A stretch of 64,000 nt of DNA from Liquidambar formosana (taxonomy: Eukaryota; Streptophyta; Magnoliopsida; Saxifragales; Altingiaceae), in NCBI GenBank assembly GCA_039720395.1, contig CM077831.1, positions 4,010,003 to 4,074,002 on the forward strand, in the 5' to 3' direction. The notes beneath the pieces were generated by a model. It was not told the DNA's origin. It did no database searches and worked only from the letters and a program-made list of their open reading frames with translations. The translations under genes were made by a program, and so were the position numbers. Below are positions 31,500 to 43,031 of the stretch, piece by piece. Numbering within the stretch: the stretch's first letter is position 1; the number at the start of each line of letters is the position of its first letter.

Positions 31500-32355
31500 C
31501 AAGTTGAGAATCGAGCACTGATGGTGAGTCTTCTCTGAGAATCGATTATCGGTGACCTTTCTTGGAGCTTTGACGACTACCGATGATTTCTTGGAGAGCC
31601 CCAACAACCCACCTCGACATCTTCCATTGCTTGACGAAGACCTTTTCTTTTCTTCTCCTAGCCTGTTCGTGCCTCTTCTACTAGGTTCGACTCTCACCGG
31701 TAAGCACTGTGGTGACTCTGACAGCCACTTTGTCAGAGATGGAGGAGGTCGGAGCTCGATTGTTTGTGGAATCCCTAAATTGTCGGCAGCAATAGTAAAG
31801 TCTCCCAAATGGCACGATTGTAAATTGTTAGTTGGGATTCCATCTGTCACACTTGCTTCTGTTTAAGTTAATTATTTATTGTTGTTAGGCTGTTTAGGTT
31901 AGAGCTTCTGTCTCCAGTTAATTTTGATTTTAGCTTGGCCTGGGGTCTTAGTGCTTTGTCTGGTGGTTCTTTGTATATCTATTGGTTGTCTCTTGGGTCT
32001 GGAGTGCTACGTGGCCAGGGGAGTTTTTGTATCGATCTCTATATATATTCTCCCCCTTTTTTTTTTTTCCCCTCTTTTGGGTGATATCTCTATATTTTCA
32101 TTTTAAAATTAGTAGCTTGATATATATTGTTAACCCATTTCTTAACAGTTTAGACTTTTGGGATAAAGTAGTGTTCTAACAAATATAATTCACCTCTTGC
32201 CGATCAAAGAAAAAGAAAGAAACGGCAAGCCCCAATCACAGATCATAAATTAAACTAAAGGATACGGTTGATAAATTTATGAAATTCTCATGCAAATTAT
32301 GGAATTCCGTTATCCAAGTTTACCCTTGATACTTAAACAAAGAAATTCCGTTAGT
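31500..32355. other. Stretch with no recognised feature
   Basis: Moderately GC-rich to 31850, then T-rich (poly-T near 32055-32070). Frames of about 100-124 codons overlap on both strands around 31552-31866. None shows a family motif. Confidence 0.4.
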
Positions 32356-32874
32356 TTAAATAAATTTTTTGAAATTTTTTTTAATCCATTTTTTGTATTT
32401 TGTTTTCTGGTAAACAGATAATAAAACAAAAACATATACTATTGGCAGTGGAGGAGCATGGTGAGATACCTTTAGAAAGATGCGGCCTTGTTTTTCGAGC
32501 TCAATAACAACTTCCGTATCATCCTTAGCATTCTTGCTTTGTTGGTAGCACAATATTAAATTAGGAAAAGGGCAATTGAAGCACCATTTATTTACTCGGA
32601 GTTCGTCATCAAAAAATTTGCTCGATTTTTCCATGATCTTGTTCACACTTGTTAGCCACTCGCGTACATCTGGTCGAATAGCTTCGCCTCTTCTTTCAGC
32701 ATCATCAACTCGATTTTGCACCTCAACTCTTATATTTTCCAAATCCTTAATTTTCTTCCCGAAATTTTTAATGTTGCAGTTGTAGCAAAACAGATAACTA
32801 AATTGACGCCCGATTGGAGCCACCAGGTACTCTCCGATTTTCGCCGCAATGGCAATTAAAACTTCGACTGCCAT
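32356..32874 (-). pseudogene. N-terminal fragment of a CC-NBS-LRR resistance gene
   Basis: The first ~145 residues match the coiled-coil domain of RPS2-type disease resistance proteins: MAVEVLIAIAAKIGEYLVAP, then a predicted coiled coil (KKIKDLENIRVEVQNRVDDA), then DVREWLTSVNKIMEKSSKF and a CF.CPFPNL motif, ending in VSHHAPPLP. At that point, just before the nucleotide-binding domain should begin, the similarity stops and 25 unrelated residues lead to a TAA. No P-loop or LRR follows on the minus strand down to 31500. The CC part itself has no stop or frameshift, so a short CC-only protein is possible, but a truncated gene is more likely. Confidence 0.8.
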
Positions 32875-33414
32875 TTCTTTCCTTTTTTATAAACCAGAAC
32901 ACAAAAACGAGAGTTCTACTAAAGCAGAAGGGGAGGAAAATAAAAGAGGGACGAGAGGCGTAGGAGAAACGAAACAAAAGCGTAAAAAGATTTGGTTTTG
33001 CAAGCGAACAGGAGCATAGAGAACTGAACAGCAAACTGAAGGTTACAATGAGAATGAAGCGAATATGAGAGGATTGATTTTTTTTTTTTTTTTTTTTTAA
33101 TGATGGAGAGAGAAGGAAGATAAGACTTGGCTTAACAGAGAGCAGGAGCACAATGACCAGCAATAGTAGGGAGCAAAAGAAAGATTTAAATATGACCAAG
33201 CCAGAGACAGAGATTTACATGCATGTGCTGTGGAAATTACCAAGTGGTCAGGCGGTCGGAGGGTCCATATGTTTCAGAAGAAAAGTGAGTCCCAATTAAC
33301 TATAACACATAGTGGAAGGCAGCTCGAATATTCATTGAAAATTTGAACTCTCTCACAAAACACACTATCTAAGAAAGGGAATCTTGCTGACTTCGTCCTT
33401 AAGGAATGAGTAAT

Positions 33415-33572
33415 TAATTATTGACTAATTAATTTAAGATCAAACCTACTTTGTTGTAATTAATTATTGAGTAATATGTTAAAAGGCGAATGTAGAGAAC
33501 GTACATGTGGAAGATGGCTGGTTGGCTGAAGCGAATAAATTACCACTCAAAATATAATGTTTACACATTATA
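33415..33572. repeat. Local direct duplication, copy 1
   Basis: Matches 34340-34542: both contain TTAATTTAAGATCAAACCTA and end in AAAATATAATGTTTACACAT. The two copies differ by scattered substitutions and by an internal insertion in copy 2. Confidence 0.75.
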
Positions 33573-33666
33573 TCATTCGTAACTTAGCTGAGTCGGGCTT
33601 TACCTGGGGAAGGATCTATTAATTTAGTCCAACTGAGGTTTGAGTACTCGCATGGACGAAATCATG

Positions 33667-33832
33667 CTTGAGGTGGGGCACGCATATGCCTCACCATTTT
33701 TTTTTTTTTTTAATCTTTATTTTTTTTTAAAAAAAAATTTAGATTTTCTTGTTCATATTTTTTTAACCTTCTGTAGTTTTCTTTCCCACTTCTCTCATTT
33801 TTTTCTTATTCCTCCCTATTTTTATAAAGCCC
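33667..33832 (+). repeat. Dispersed repeat, copy 2
   Basis: Second copy of the sequence at 9773-9900, with a longer T-run inside. Confidence 0.6.
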
Positions 33833-34339
33833 CATCACTGTGATGGGATAAGGGAATCACAATATTTCAGCGTAATAAAGCAAATGAATGGTTTGGATCA
33901 AAAGATCAAAAAGTTACTAACCATTCAACTAGGAAATTTTTTTTCAAAAATACTTGTCATTAATCATGACCCTACAAGACTAATTTCCTAACTCCACCAT
34001 TGTGCGCGTTTAGACAATCAACACCAGCTACTTCCCTAGAATCAAGCTCCATCCCCACCAACCCTACAAGAATACAAGTAGAGTAAGTGATGAGAAATAA
34101 TAAGAGCTGTGTTTAGTGATTGGTCCATAATTTGGCTAATGAACATGACTTTCCCAGAATCCATTGCCAGTCCTTATTTCTATTATTAACGTCAAATCAA
34201 GTCTCTATTATTGATGCCAATAGCCTTGTGGTCTGGTAACATTTCTCCCTCCAATGTGGGAGGAGGTTATAGGTTCAAGCCTTAAGGATTGTTGTATGAA
34301 TGTTGTAGTGAATTTCTTAACCATGCATGTTACCAAAAA

Positions 34340-34542
34340 AATCTCCATTATTGATTAATTAATTTAAGATCAAACCTACTCTGTTATACTACTTTCACAC
34401 GTTAAGCTTAAGAAAATAGGACCATTCTTGGACAGGGGACACTAATATGTTAAAGGGCTTATGTAAACAACATACATGTGGAAGATGGTTGGTTGGCTGA
34501 AGTGAATTAACTACCACTTAAAATATAATGTTTACACATTAT
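34340..34542. repeat. Local direct duplication, copy 2
   Basis: Ends at TTACACATTAT exactly where the Tat LTR fragment begins at 34543. In copy 1 the same word is followed by ATCATTCG, so the LTR inserted at this point and ATTAT (34538-34542) is the likely left target duplication. Confidence 0.7.
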
Positions 34543-34779
34543 TGTAGACACCCAATTTTCACGCCCCATAAGTTCATGATAGCATTTGGTTAGATTTAGA
34601 AGCATTTAGGAGTCCCTAAGCCTTAAAGGACACTTTTGCCCTTTTAAGCCTTAGGAGAGTAGTTCATTATTGTATGCATATTTCTATCTCATTGTTGAGT
34701 CCCATCAATTGCATTTAGTTTTTAGGATCATTTAGGATGTGTGTGTCAAATTTGGTTCAATTCCAAATAGGTTTGGATA
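34543..34779 (+). mobile_element. Start of a plus-sense Tat-family LTR, cut by a CACTA-like element
   Basis: TGTAGACACCC starts a 237-bp stretch that is the reverse complement of the end of the LTRs at 43032 and 47630 (for example the stretch around AAATTTGGTTCAATTCC). It breaks off at GGTTTGGATA, where those LTRs continue with GTTAATTAG, because another element begins at 34780. Confidence 0.85.
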
Positions 34780-35620
34780 CACTACACCAGAAATTGTCTT
34801 TAACAACGTTCCTAAAACGTTGTTAAAGACTTTCCACAACATTTTTACATATGTTGTCAACGCCCATGTTGTCGTTGATGGGAGATTTTTACAACGTTTC
34901 TTAAATGTTGTTGAAAGGGGAAAAAAAAATGTTGTCACTATACTCTTACCACGTTGAGAAAACGTTGTGATAGTATTATGGACAACATTTCTCAAAATGT
35001 TGTCTTAGATCCCATACCTTAACAACATTTCGGAAATGTTGTTATAGATAGTTTAGCTTTGACTTTAACAACATTGCACAAATGTTGTCTTAGATCTGAT
35101 ACATTAACAACATGTTACAAATGTTGTCTTAGATACTACTTAAGCACATTGACAACATTTATAAAATGTTGTCATATGTAGACACATCAACAACATTTCT
35201 CAAATGTTGTCTTAACTTTTCGAGATTTTTATGACAACAATTTGTAAACGTTGTCTTTTCCTTTTTTTTGTTTTGTTTTTTATGTTGGTTTGTGGTTTCA
35301 TTTATGGTTTCTTGTACCTATTCCCTGTTCATATAACATAATGACCAAACACACTATTATCAAAAATATAAAACCACATTTCATTTGATCTCAGACTTCA
35401 AACACCTAACCACCATTCATTGAATAAAGTATCCAAAATTTCATTACATATATGTTATTAAACATTCTAGTTATCATTACATGCAACTTTTCAAGTGAAA
35501 ACAAAAAAAACCAAAAAACTAAAACCAAGATACAAAAAACTAATCAGTCATGCATCAACCATCTACCCCTGCAAAACATTGCAAACCTAGATTTAATGTA
35601 TTAAAAAAAAAAAAAACTAG
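34780..35620. mobile_element. Left end of a second CACTA-like element
   Basis: Begins CACTACACCAGAAA directly inside the Tat LTR. From 34797 to 35250 it carries about ten inverted units of the form ACAACATTT..AAATGTTGT, some perfect hairpins such as AACGTTCCTAAAACGTTGTT. These are typical subterminal repeats. No matching right end (ending GTGTAGTG) is found in the window, so the element either extends past 64000 or has lost its end. Its interior seems to continue after the solo LTR, from 40249. Confidence 0.65.
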
Positions 35621-36996
35621 TGTGAACCCACGAAAAAGCGCGGCGCCCACAAGGGTGTTTGGCAAAAAGATAAGGAGGTTTAAAAGACAACAAACGAAAA
35701 GGAGTCACCACCTCATTTTTTAGGGAAAAGAGGAAAACCACAAAAATTTTTTATTTTTAAAACCACGTGACTCCATTAAAGTAAAAGCAAAGTCTTTAAA
35801 ACCAGAAAATTGGATTCGGGGGCTAAGTTACGACGTGGGAAAGTTCTAGGCAAAGCCCATAGGCACCCACATCGCCCAAGTTGGTCTCTTAATTTAATTG
35901 GGCTAACTTAATATCTTTTTCACTCAAATATCATCATATATCATCACAAGGCAGCATGCATATCATATATTCCATCCAATCATCTCATCCATGCATAATC
36001 AAATAAATAAAACAAAAACAGAAAAAAAGAAGAAAAGAAAAGAAAAGCCTAGGATACTTGGATCCTAGGACAGACTTGAGTCTCACGAAGAGCGCCTACG
36101 TACCATGCAGCGAAATACATGGATCAAAGTCCACGTAGTTCGAAAAGAATAGGGTAACAACCTAATACAAACCTATGGTAAAAACCCTAGGTTTTCTTAT
36201 TTGAAAATTTATTGAATAATCCAAAATTGAAAACTTCCACAAGAGGAAAATTTTGATAGAAAACCAGAATTTTATTATTAAAGGAAACCCTTGATAGTTA
36301 CCATGTGTTCACATTAAGAAGTAATCCTAGGAGGAAGAAGAGAAAAGAAAGAAAGAAAAAGTGAATTAGGGCACTTCATATCCTACTTACCTGAGCGCAA
36401 AAACTCCAAGCATTAGCAATTTCAAGCAATAGCGGCCCTATTTGCAATAGGACAAGCATTGTACCTGTTTGCACCTTTACAAGTGCACAAAACCATGCAA
36501 ATAGAACAATATACTAATCTAGACAGAATCATGAATAGGCCTAAAATCATCCATTTATCATGCAAACAACAAGAATAATGAATAACTAAGGACCCCAACT
36601 CAATCCTACATGCAATGACCTGACTAACATGCATAAAAACCTACTAAAGACACACTAACAATCATGAGAGACCCCAATAATATCAATAAACATGATAGCA
36701 AAGTCTATTCTAACCAAAAAGATGATTTTTCATGTAAAATATGAAAACAAACCTTCCTACGGCGAGCTTTCTTAAGCAAAATTATCCTAAGATAATTTCA
36801 CGTAAAAAAGTCACTATGGGGAGGTGCAATCATCATATCCTACATAAAATATATATACTAGACCACAATAGAAGTGATTTCATGCTTAAACACATCACAG
36901 AAAGCTCTCATACAAAACCCTACTTAACGAAAATGATAATTATCCTTAGAAAAGGATAATATCTCCAAAAACCCTATAAAATCTACTATATGAATG

Positions 36997-38649
36997 TGTT
37001 GGGAATCGAACAAGAGGGAAAAATACAAAGTGCGGAATATAAAAATTTTTCCTGCGATTCCCAATCCCATGAATCTAACTATGCATAAAACAAAATCAAA
37101 CCCTAACTACGAAGAGGGTTAGAACACTTACAGAATTTTTTGTCTTCTCCTTTTTGCTCTAAGCTTTGATTTCGGACAGCGGTGAATGAGCAGCCCAAGT
37201 GTGCTGCCTCCAATGGTATCCACACCTAGCTAGAGCTTCAAGTCCTTTCCTCCTTTTCCTTGTTGTTGCTAGTGTAGGAGGAGAGAGGAGAGAGAGAGAG
37301 GCAGGCTGGAAATTCTGGCCAGCCCTTGGGGAGTTCAACTTGTGATGATGTCACACATCATAGTGTGACTTATATAGTCACACTAAGAGGGCCGGCCCTA
37401 AGGGGAAACCCTATTAGGGTTTTATGCAATTTCTCTAAATTGCACAATAACCCCTATAAATTATATCAAATATAAATAGGCCTCAAAGAACTATTCTTTA
37501 TGCACTCATACCCTTTCTCTCATAGACTTTAAAGCTCATCTTGCATGATCAGTGTGTAACCCATTGGGTTCACATCATCAAGTAGTAGGAATAGCACGAG
37601 GTGTGCACAATGGAACTCTTTCCATTTAGGGTCTAATTGGAACTCCTTCCAATTCCCTAATTGATTATAACTCACTTATATCAATTAGGGCTTCTACTAA
37701 CCATGAGTAACACCTAGCATATGGCTCATGGTGTGGTCCTTAATGAGGTGAATAGTCATTTACAAAGAACCCTTCTGTTATAGTTTATAGGTTACAATTG
37801 CATCCTTCCTTCAACACAATGTCTCCAATTGAACTAATAGGACATGGAAGTCTGTCAAGTCCCTAGTTCAATTACTTTATACTCATTCATAGATATCAAC
37901 TCGTTGATGAACTCATGGAAACTCTTTTCCACATTCATCCTACCATGACCATGGATTTAATGAGTTATATTATGAATGCTATATGAGACATTCTCTCTCT
38001 TTTTCCTGAGAGTGATGGATCCCTTGTTGATCACTCACATGCCTTCATACACATAGTAGTAGGGCCAATGAACACCTTTGGAGACCCCTGAATAGGATCT
38101 GCACTTAGTGTTATCAAACTTCTAAAGCTACATGCATAAGACAACTATGGTGTCTCAGGTCTAAGGATTACTTGTACCACTATAACAATGAGAAACTGAT
38201 TGACAGGCAGGATAAAACTCCATTCAGTTTATCTCATATCTTTGGTCACATTCAGTGTACCTATTCTCGTAATAGGCACCCACTTGTTGGTTGTAGTGTC
38301 TCCATACAAATAGCTTGAGACTAGCTATCCTCCTATAGAGTCAACCTAACAAGTGCTAGTCCTATAGTTCATTATTGTCCATCATAGTGAACCTTCAACT
38401 AGGAATGCTTTAGGAGTTTAGTACAGAGATATATCTACAGTCTCAAAATTACAACTCTTTGTAATTCCATATTCTCAACTCTAACTCCATGGACATATTA
38501 TGTAAATATAAATGATGCATATAAACATAATAGAATAAGCCCTTTTATTAAATCAATAATAAATGTGACATACATAAATGAAATCAAATGATTGTTCCTA
38601 ATCCCTATACAATCATCTCTATGATTGGCTCTAGGGCATAATCCTAACA
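36997..38649 (-). mobile_element. Solo copia LTR nested in the Tat solo LTR
   Basis: 1653 bp, TGTTGGGAATC...CCTAACA on the plus strand, with the perfect 5-bp duplication GAATG (36992-36996, 38650-38654). It belongs to the same family as 1-509, 56119-59480 and 56808-58498. A minus-strand TATA (CTATATAAG) lies near 37369-37377. Confidence 0.95.
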
Positions 38650-39501
38650 GAATGCAAACCTAGCATGATTCAACTATATATAGCATATATAGAATGACTA
38701 CGATGAGAAACAACTTAAAAAGTTAAGTTAAGCATGCTGTATGAAACTTGTGTGAATTCAGGGTTATCGAAACCCTAATCTCACAACTATGCATAAAAAC
38801 CTATGAAATGACTCTAACACATGCTCAAATCATCATGAATATCATTCATATCATATATATTAACTAATAGGAGCATCAACTCGTGATAATAATCACAGCA
38901 ACCTAAACATGTGAACTATGCATGATTTAAGAGGATAGAAAGAGATAACACTTTCAAAACCCTAGCAAACTAAGGATTATCAAGCATACTAAACCATGAA
39001 CCATCCTAAAATCATTCACATAACATCACACAAGCATTGAATTCAATCCATAAGAAGAGCTATTACATGCACTAGAACTATCCTAAAGAAAAGAGGAGAA
39101 GATGAAGGAGGAAAGTCTAATTTCAGCAATTGAAAGTGGGTTTATCTCTTGTAGAACCGCCCTTGCCTTTAAAGTCTTTGTTCTCTAGCTTGCTTGGGGT
39201 TGAAGAGCCTCCTCTTGATGTCTTTCTAGCTCCCCAAACTCGTAGCTCCCTCTCTCTCTAAGTATAAAGTGCAATTAACCTCCCCTATGTGCTGAATATC
39301 ATGTCCTTTATATAGAGAACTAACCCCATAAACCAATGGCTAAGATTAATTCATTAAACAATGATCCTAGGGCTATTAGGGACTCTCTTGGTGCTCAAAC
39401 AACTCAAACTTACACACTCCTAAGAGAAAACAAGTTGTAATGGCAGAGGAAACCATCAGAAGAGGGAGAGAGAGTCAGAATTTCACTTGAAGACGGAGTC
39501 T

Positions 39502-39537
39502 CTCGGGTGACCAACTAGGCCTGGATGGTTACCCGAG
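39502..39537. promoter_or_regulatory. Inverted-arm motif in the diverged Tat LTR
   Basis: CTCGGGTGACC and GGTTACCCGAG form inverted arms around a 14-bp loop. The motif lies about 190 bp upstream of the LTR TATA box on the element strand, as in the LTRs at 43032 and 47630. Confidence 0.7.
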
Positions 39538-40435
39538 GGCTCTCCTTATTTCACTCCGGTTTTGACTCCTACTTGCTTCAGAAGTCCTAAAATGTTCAAA
39601 TTAAGTCCGATTTGACGAAATAAAAGCCAAAACGACCGTGTTTCAAAGGGGAACACATTTCTAAGCATTTTAGGACAAAAATCCTTAATAATGGGTGCAT
39701 GGTTAAGTTTTACGAAGGTGGTTAACCATGGTGCCTCACCGTCGCTAAGCTGGGTTTGTACACAATGTCGAACCGAATGCTTTCCCAATCGAAATTCGAT
39801 CTTTCTAAACATATCTAGGATGTAAATAAATCCCAATTGAAGTTAAATGAGAGAAAATTTATTGGGTCTTATGAGTCAATTTGAGCAAACCAAGAAAGGG
39901 TCTTTTAGCCAACCCGAACCATTATGAGCCGAAATGATCTTAAACCATTAATTCACGAAATTGAACCTATATATAGACTCTATGTACTCATATGAACTCG
40001 AGGAAATGACTCGGGATTCATTCCAAATTCAAATGGAAAATATACGGCTTAAAAGACGATTATGCCCTTAAAGTCGCAAAAGTTCTTATTGCCTGTCGAG
40101 ATGAACTCCAAATCACTTCAAAATTCATACATATGATATTCAATGCCATAGAAACTCAATGCAAAAGACTAGACTCAAAAAGGACTCAAAATCCTACATG
40201 AAATGATATGTCCTAGCTAAGGTGACAAAAATGGGGTGTGACAACTAGCATGTAGCAAGTTCCACTGACTTAAAAAAAAAAAAAAAAAACAAACATTAAC
40301 ACATTAACTCTGCAACCAAGCAATTATGCAATTAATTAATACCTAACTCAAGGTTGCTATCTTGGATGCTCATATGGATACCAGACCTAACTGAACATCA
40401 ACCCAAAAAAATAGCCATTTAAGGTGAAACTAAAC

Positions 40436-40960
40436 CTCTTTGTGGTCTGGGAAATCTCTACGAAATGTATCAAATCCATAAATGTCAGCTCCATCGAAAC
40501 TGAAAAGGGACTACAATAAAATATATGGCATTTAGCCACAGAACAATATTAGAAGTAAAGAAAGATTTAATCGAAATGTGGATTAGGAGGGGGAAAACTC
40601 TAAAAGTTCCCAAATTAGATGTTACCAAGAGAAAAAATACACCTGATCATCATCACCAACAATAGTTATATGGCAATGAGATGCAAGTATCCACAGGAAA
40701 CTATATTGCATAGCACTTGTGTCCTGAAACTCATCTATTACGATTGCTTGCCAAGACTCTTAACACTCCTTGAATAATTAAAACTGAACAGCAAAAACTA
40801 TTGTCAACACAAGATAAATGTAAAGTTTCATATATTGACTTAAAAATATGCTAAATTGCTAAGAATATGAACCTTCACAAAGATCACTGAGAAGCTTCAC
40901 TGAACAGCTGTTTAAGTCATGGTGGTCCAGTGCATTACAAGATCTTAATGTCTTTGTAGT
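40436..40960 (-). pseudogene. Fragment of an SRS2-like (UvrD-type) DNA helicase gene
   Basis: Three exon-like pieces on the minus strand, with splice-like borders, match the UvrD/SRS2 helicase family. The first, near 40948-40873, reads CNALDHHDLNSCSVKLLSDL. The second, 40773-40643, contains the Walker B-like motif [15 protein letters not shown] and then ITIVGDDDQ. The third, 40510-40436, reads SLFSFDGADIYGFDTFRRDF. The DEFQDTS and GDDDQ motifs are diagnostic of superfamily 1 DNA helicases. The second exon has an in-frame TAA where the family usually has Gln (KECQE), so the piece is not functional. It is probably a host gene fragment captured by the CACTA-like element. Confidence 0.8.
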
Positions 40961-42121
40961 TCCCAAGGATTGCAGCCTAATTTAGATCTTAATACGTCTA
41001 CAAAATGTGCTACTATCACAGTTAGTGTAAGAAAAAACCATTACCTTCAAAGAATTGATATAGATTTACTTGAGCAGTTGATCTATGAGTATTGATTATG
41101 TTCTCATCATTTGATCTTTGACTCTATAAAAGCTGAAATTGAAAATTTTGGTAAATATGGTCCAACCTTGTAGACAAATCCATAACTGCCTTGCCCAAGC
41201 TTGTTTGATAACTCCAAATGAGGCACTTAAGTATGGTACCTGTGTTGTGGGAATAACACCCCATTAATGACATAGATAACCATAATTGAATTTTTTTTTT
41301 TGTTTTTTGTTTTGATCAGTTGTAAGATTTCTTATGACTATTTGTTAGTTACAATAACATAACTAGTACTACCATTATTCACACTCAGCTCACATCTATC
41401 ATTAATAACTAGTACTTCCCTCATTGTAAAGCTATATCTTATGGTTGAACGTGTGTTCACACTTCACACAGAGTGATGATGATTTACTATTGAATTTCCC
41501 AAGTCTTTAAAAGTTGTGCTTTAAATTTGATGCAGCACCATTTACAAAGACCTAAAGTAGGTAGAGTATGGTGTTAGAGTCATCTAAGGACACAACTAAT
41601 AGAACTTTCCATTTTAAAAATAAATAAATAAATAATGTTGAATGAAACATTTATGCATCCATGTGGTAGTCTAATGACCAACTTTCTACAGATCATCCTC
41701 TAAGTCAGACAAAACCTCTAACCATGACACAATAGTCAATAACTTAATACCCAATAATAGCCCCCCACAACACAGTCTGTATCTATCCAAAACCAAAACA
41801 ACATCCCTAGAACAAAGAATATATACAGAGTAACACGTGAACCAAATCCTAAACCACTTAATTAAGAAGCCAAAACAACCATAACATATCAACAGAAACT
41901 ACCATCCACAATAGCCCAAAGAAACACAGCCACTCCACGGGACAAAGAAATCATCAAAATCACCACATGAGGAAATTAGCCTCCACATTGAAACATCAAA
42001 CAAAATAACTTCAAACCATGATTGGTGATTTAAGAGCGATTGTTTGGACTATAAGAGGCTGCTAAAGCTTGGGCTAATGTATTCGGCACCTATATTTTCT
42101 TGTGTAGTTCTATAAACTAAT
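40961..42121. other. Interior with no further recognised gene
   Basis: AT-rich DNA around the captured fragments, with poly-T at 41290-41302 and (AAAT)n at 41617-41634. A frame at 41686-41892 (minus) has no recognisable motif. Confidence 0.4.
41168..41225 (-). pseudogene. Receptor-like kinase fragment
   Basis: On the minus strand one frame reads LELSNKLGQGSYGFVYK, the glycine-rich ATP-binding loop of plant receptor-like kinases (usual form KLGQGGYGSVYKG). Similarity ends within 20 residues on each side and a stop lies just upstream. It lies next to the helicase fragment in the same orientation, which suggests several genes were sampled. Confidence 0.6.
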
Positions 42122-42335
42122 AGACCTGTTATTTATTTATTTATTTATTTATTTTATCAACGATAACAAATAAAGGCTCATTACAGAATAAAGGACTCCC
42201 ACAAGACACCAACAAAGATAAGACTACCTAGACCATCACTAAGACATAAACTCAAACACCAACACTACATTCTCCAAAAACCCAAACAAAATAAACCAAT
42301 GAAAACCAACTGAAAAAAACCCTAGCCAATACAAG
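42122..42335 (-). mobile_element. LINE-like 3' end
   Basis: On the minus strand a region with CTTTATTTGTTATCGTTGAT is followed by an (AAATA)n tail (42130-42155 on the plus strand). Such tails end plant non-LTR retrotransposons. No coding part is attached that I recognise. Confidence 0.4.
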
Positions 42336-42454
42336 AGAGGGGGGGTGCTAAGATATGATATCCAATATTACCCTACAACAATTGCAATGTTACATAGGCA
42401 CATACTTATTAAAAATAGATATACAGACACAAACAAAAATAAATGCTAAAACTT

Positions 42455-42660
42455 CAATCATTGGACCAATGCAAGGGGTACAACCCTCAACGCATATATA
42501 TATGGTTATGTTCCCACTAGCACGTGTTGATATAATTTATATCAGCACCATGCATTGGGGGTTGTACCACTTGAATTGGTCCAATGTACCTCATAACCCA
42601 CTAATGCACAAGGTAAAACTCCCAATGCGGGTGTTGATATAACTTATATTAGCACGTGCT
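42455..42660. repeat. Hairpin-forming inverted repeats
   Basis: Arms CATTGGACCAATGCAAGGGG (from 42457) and its inverse near 42558-42586 enclose a second palindrome, GTTGATATAATTTATATCAG. A variant of the latter recurs at 42628-42655. The whole could be a MITE, but I cannot define termini. Confidence 0.55.
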
Positions 42661-42674
42661 TACCTCATCATCAT

Positions 42675-42676
<2 letters not shown>

Positions 42677-42706
<30 letters not shown>
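42677..42706. repeat. (TA)n microsatellite
   Basis: About 15 TA units. Confidence 0.95.
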
Positions 42707-42709
<3 letters not shown>

Positions 42710-43031
42710 TGAACAACACAAACTATGATAAATCCATAAAAGTCCCAACATGTGCTAATGATTCCATTTAACAACATGAATATACTTTAAACCTACAACC
42801 ATCCAAAGAATAGCAAACCAAATGTGCTTCAATGCACTCAACAAGTTCTAATTCCAAGCATCACCCTACAATACCCACCCATCTCTTTGCATCTTAACCT
42901 TAAGGAACAAAAAGCAAAAAGGGCTTCATTTTCCTCTATTTTCAGCTAGTAACTACGGTTAAACTTGGCAAAGCAAATGTGCTTCAATGCACTCAACAAA
43001 TCTGCAAATTAAAAGGAGAAAAATGCATAAT

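Larger units (their letters stand above)
35621..40243 (-). mobile_element. Solo Tat-family LTR (diverged), with nested copia LTR
   Basis: Starts TGTGAACCC and ends TGTGACA on the plus strand, flanked by a perfect 5-bp duplication ACTAG (35616-35620, 40244-40248). Without the nested element it is about 2.97 kb. It shares with the other Tat LTRs a GGAGTCACCACC word near the start, an AAGTTACGACGTGGGAAAG module, an inverted-arm motif (39502-39537) and a TATA box on the minus strand near 39304-39313. No internal region remains, so it arose by recombination between two LTRs. Confidence 0.92.

Noticed and set aside
35616..35620. ACTAG before 35621 as the right end of the CACTA-like element (TAGTG)
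   Set aside because: The same ACTAG follows the LTR at 40244-40248, so it is the LTR target duplication. The flanking poly-A sequence does not mirror the CACTACACCAG end.
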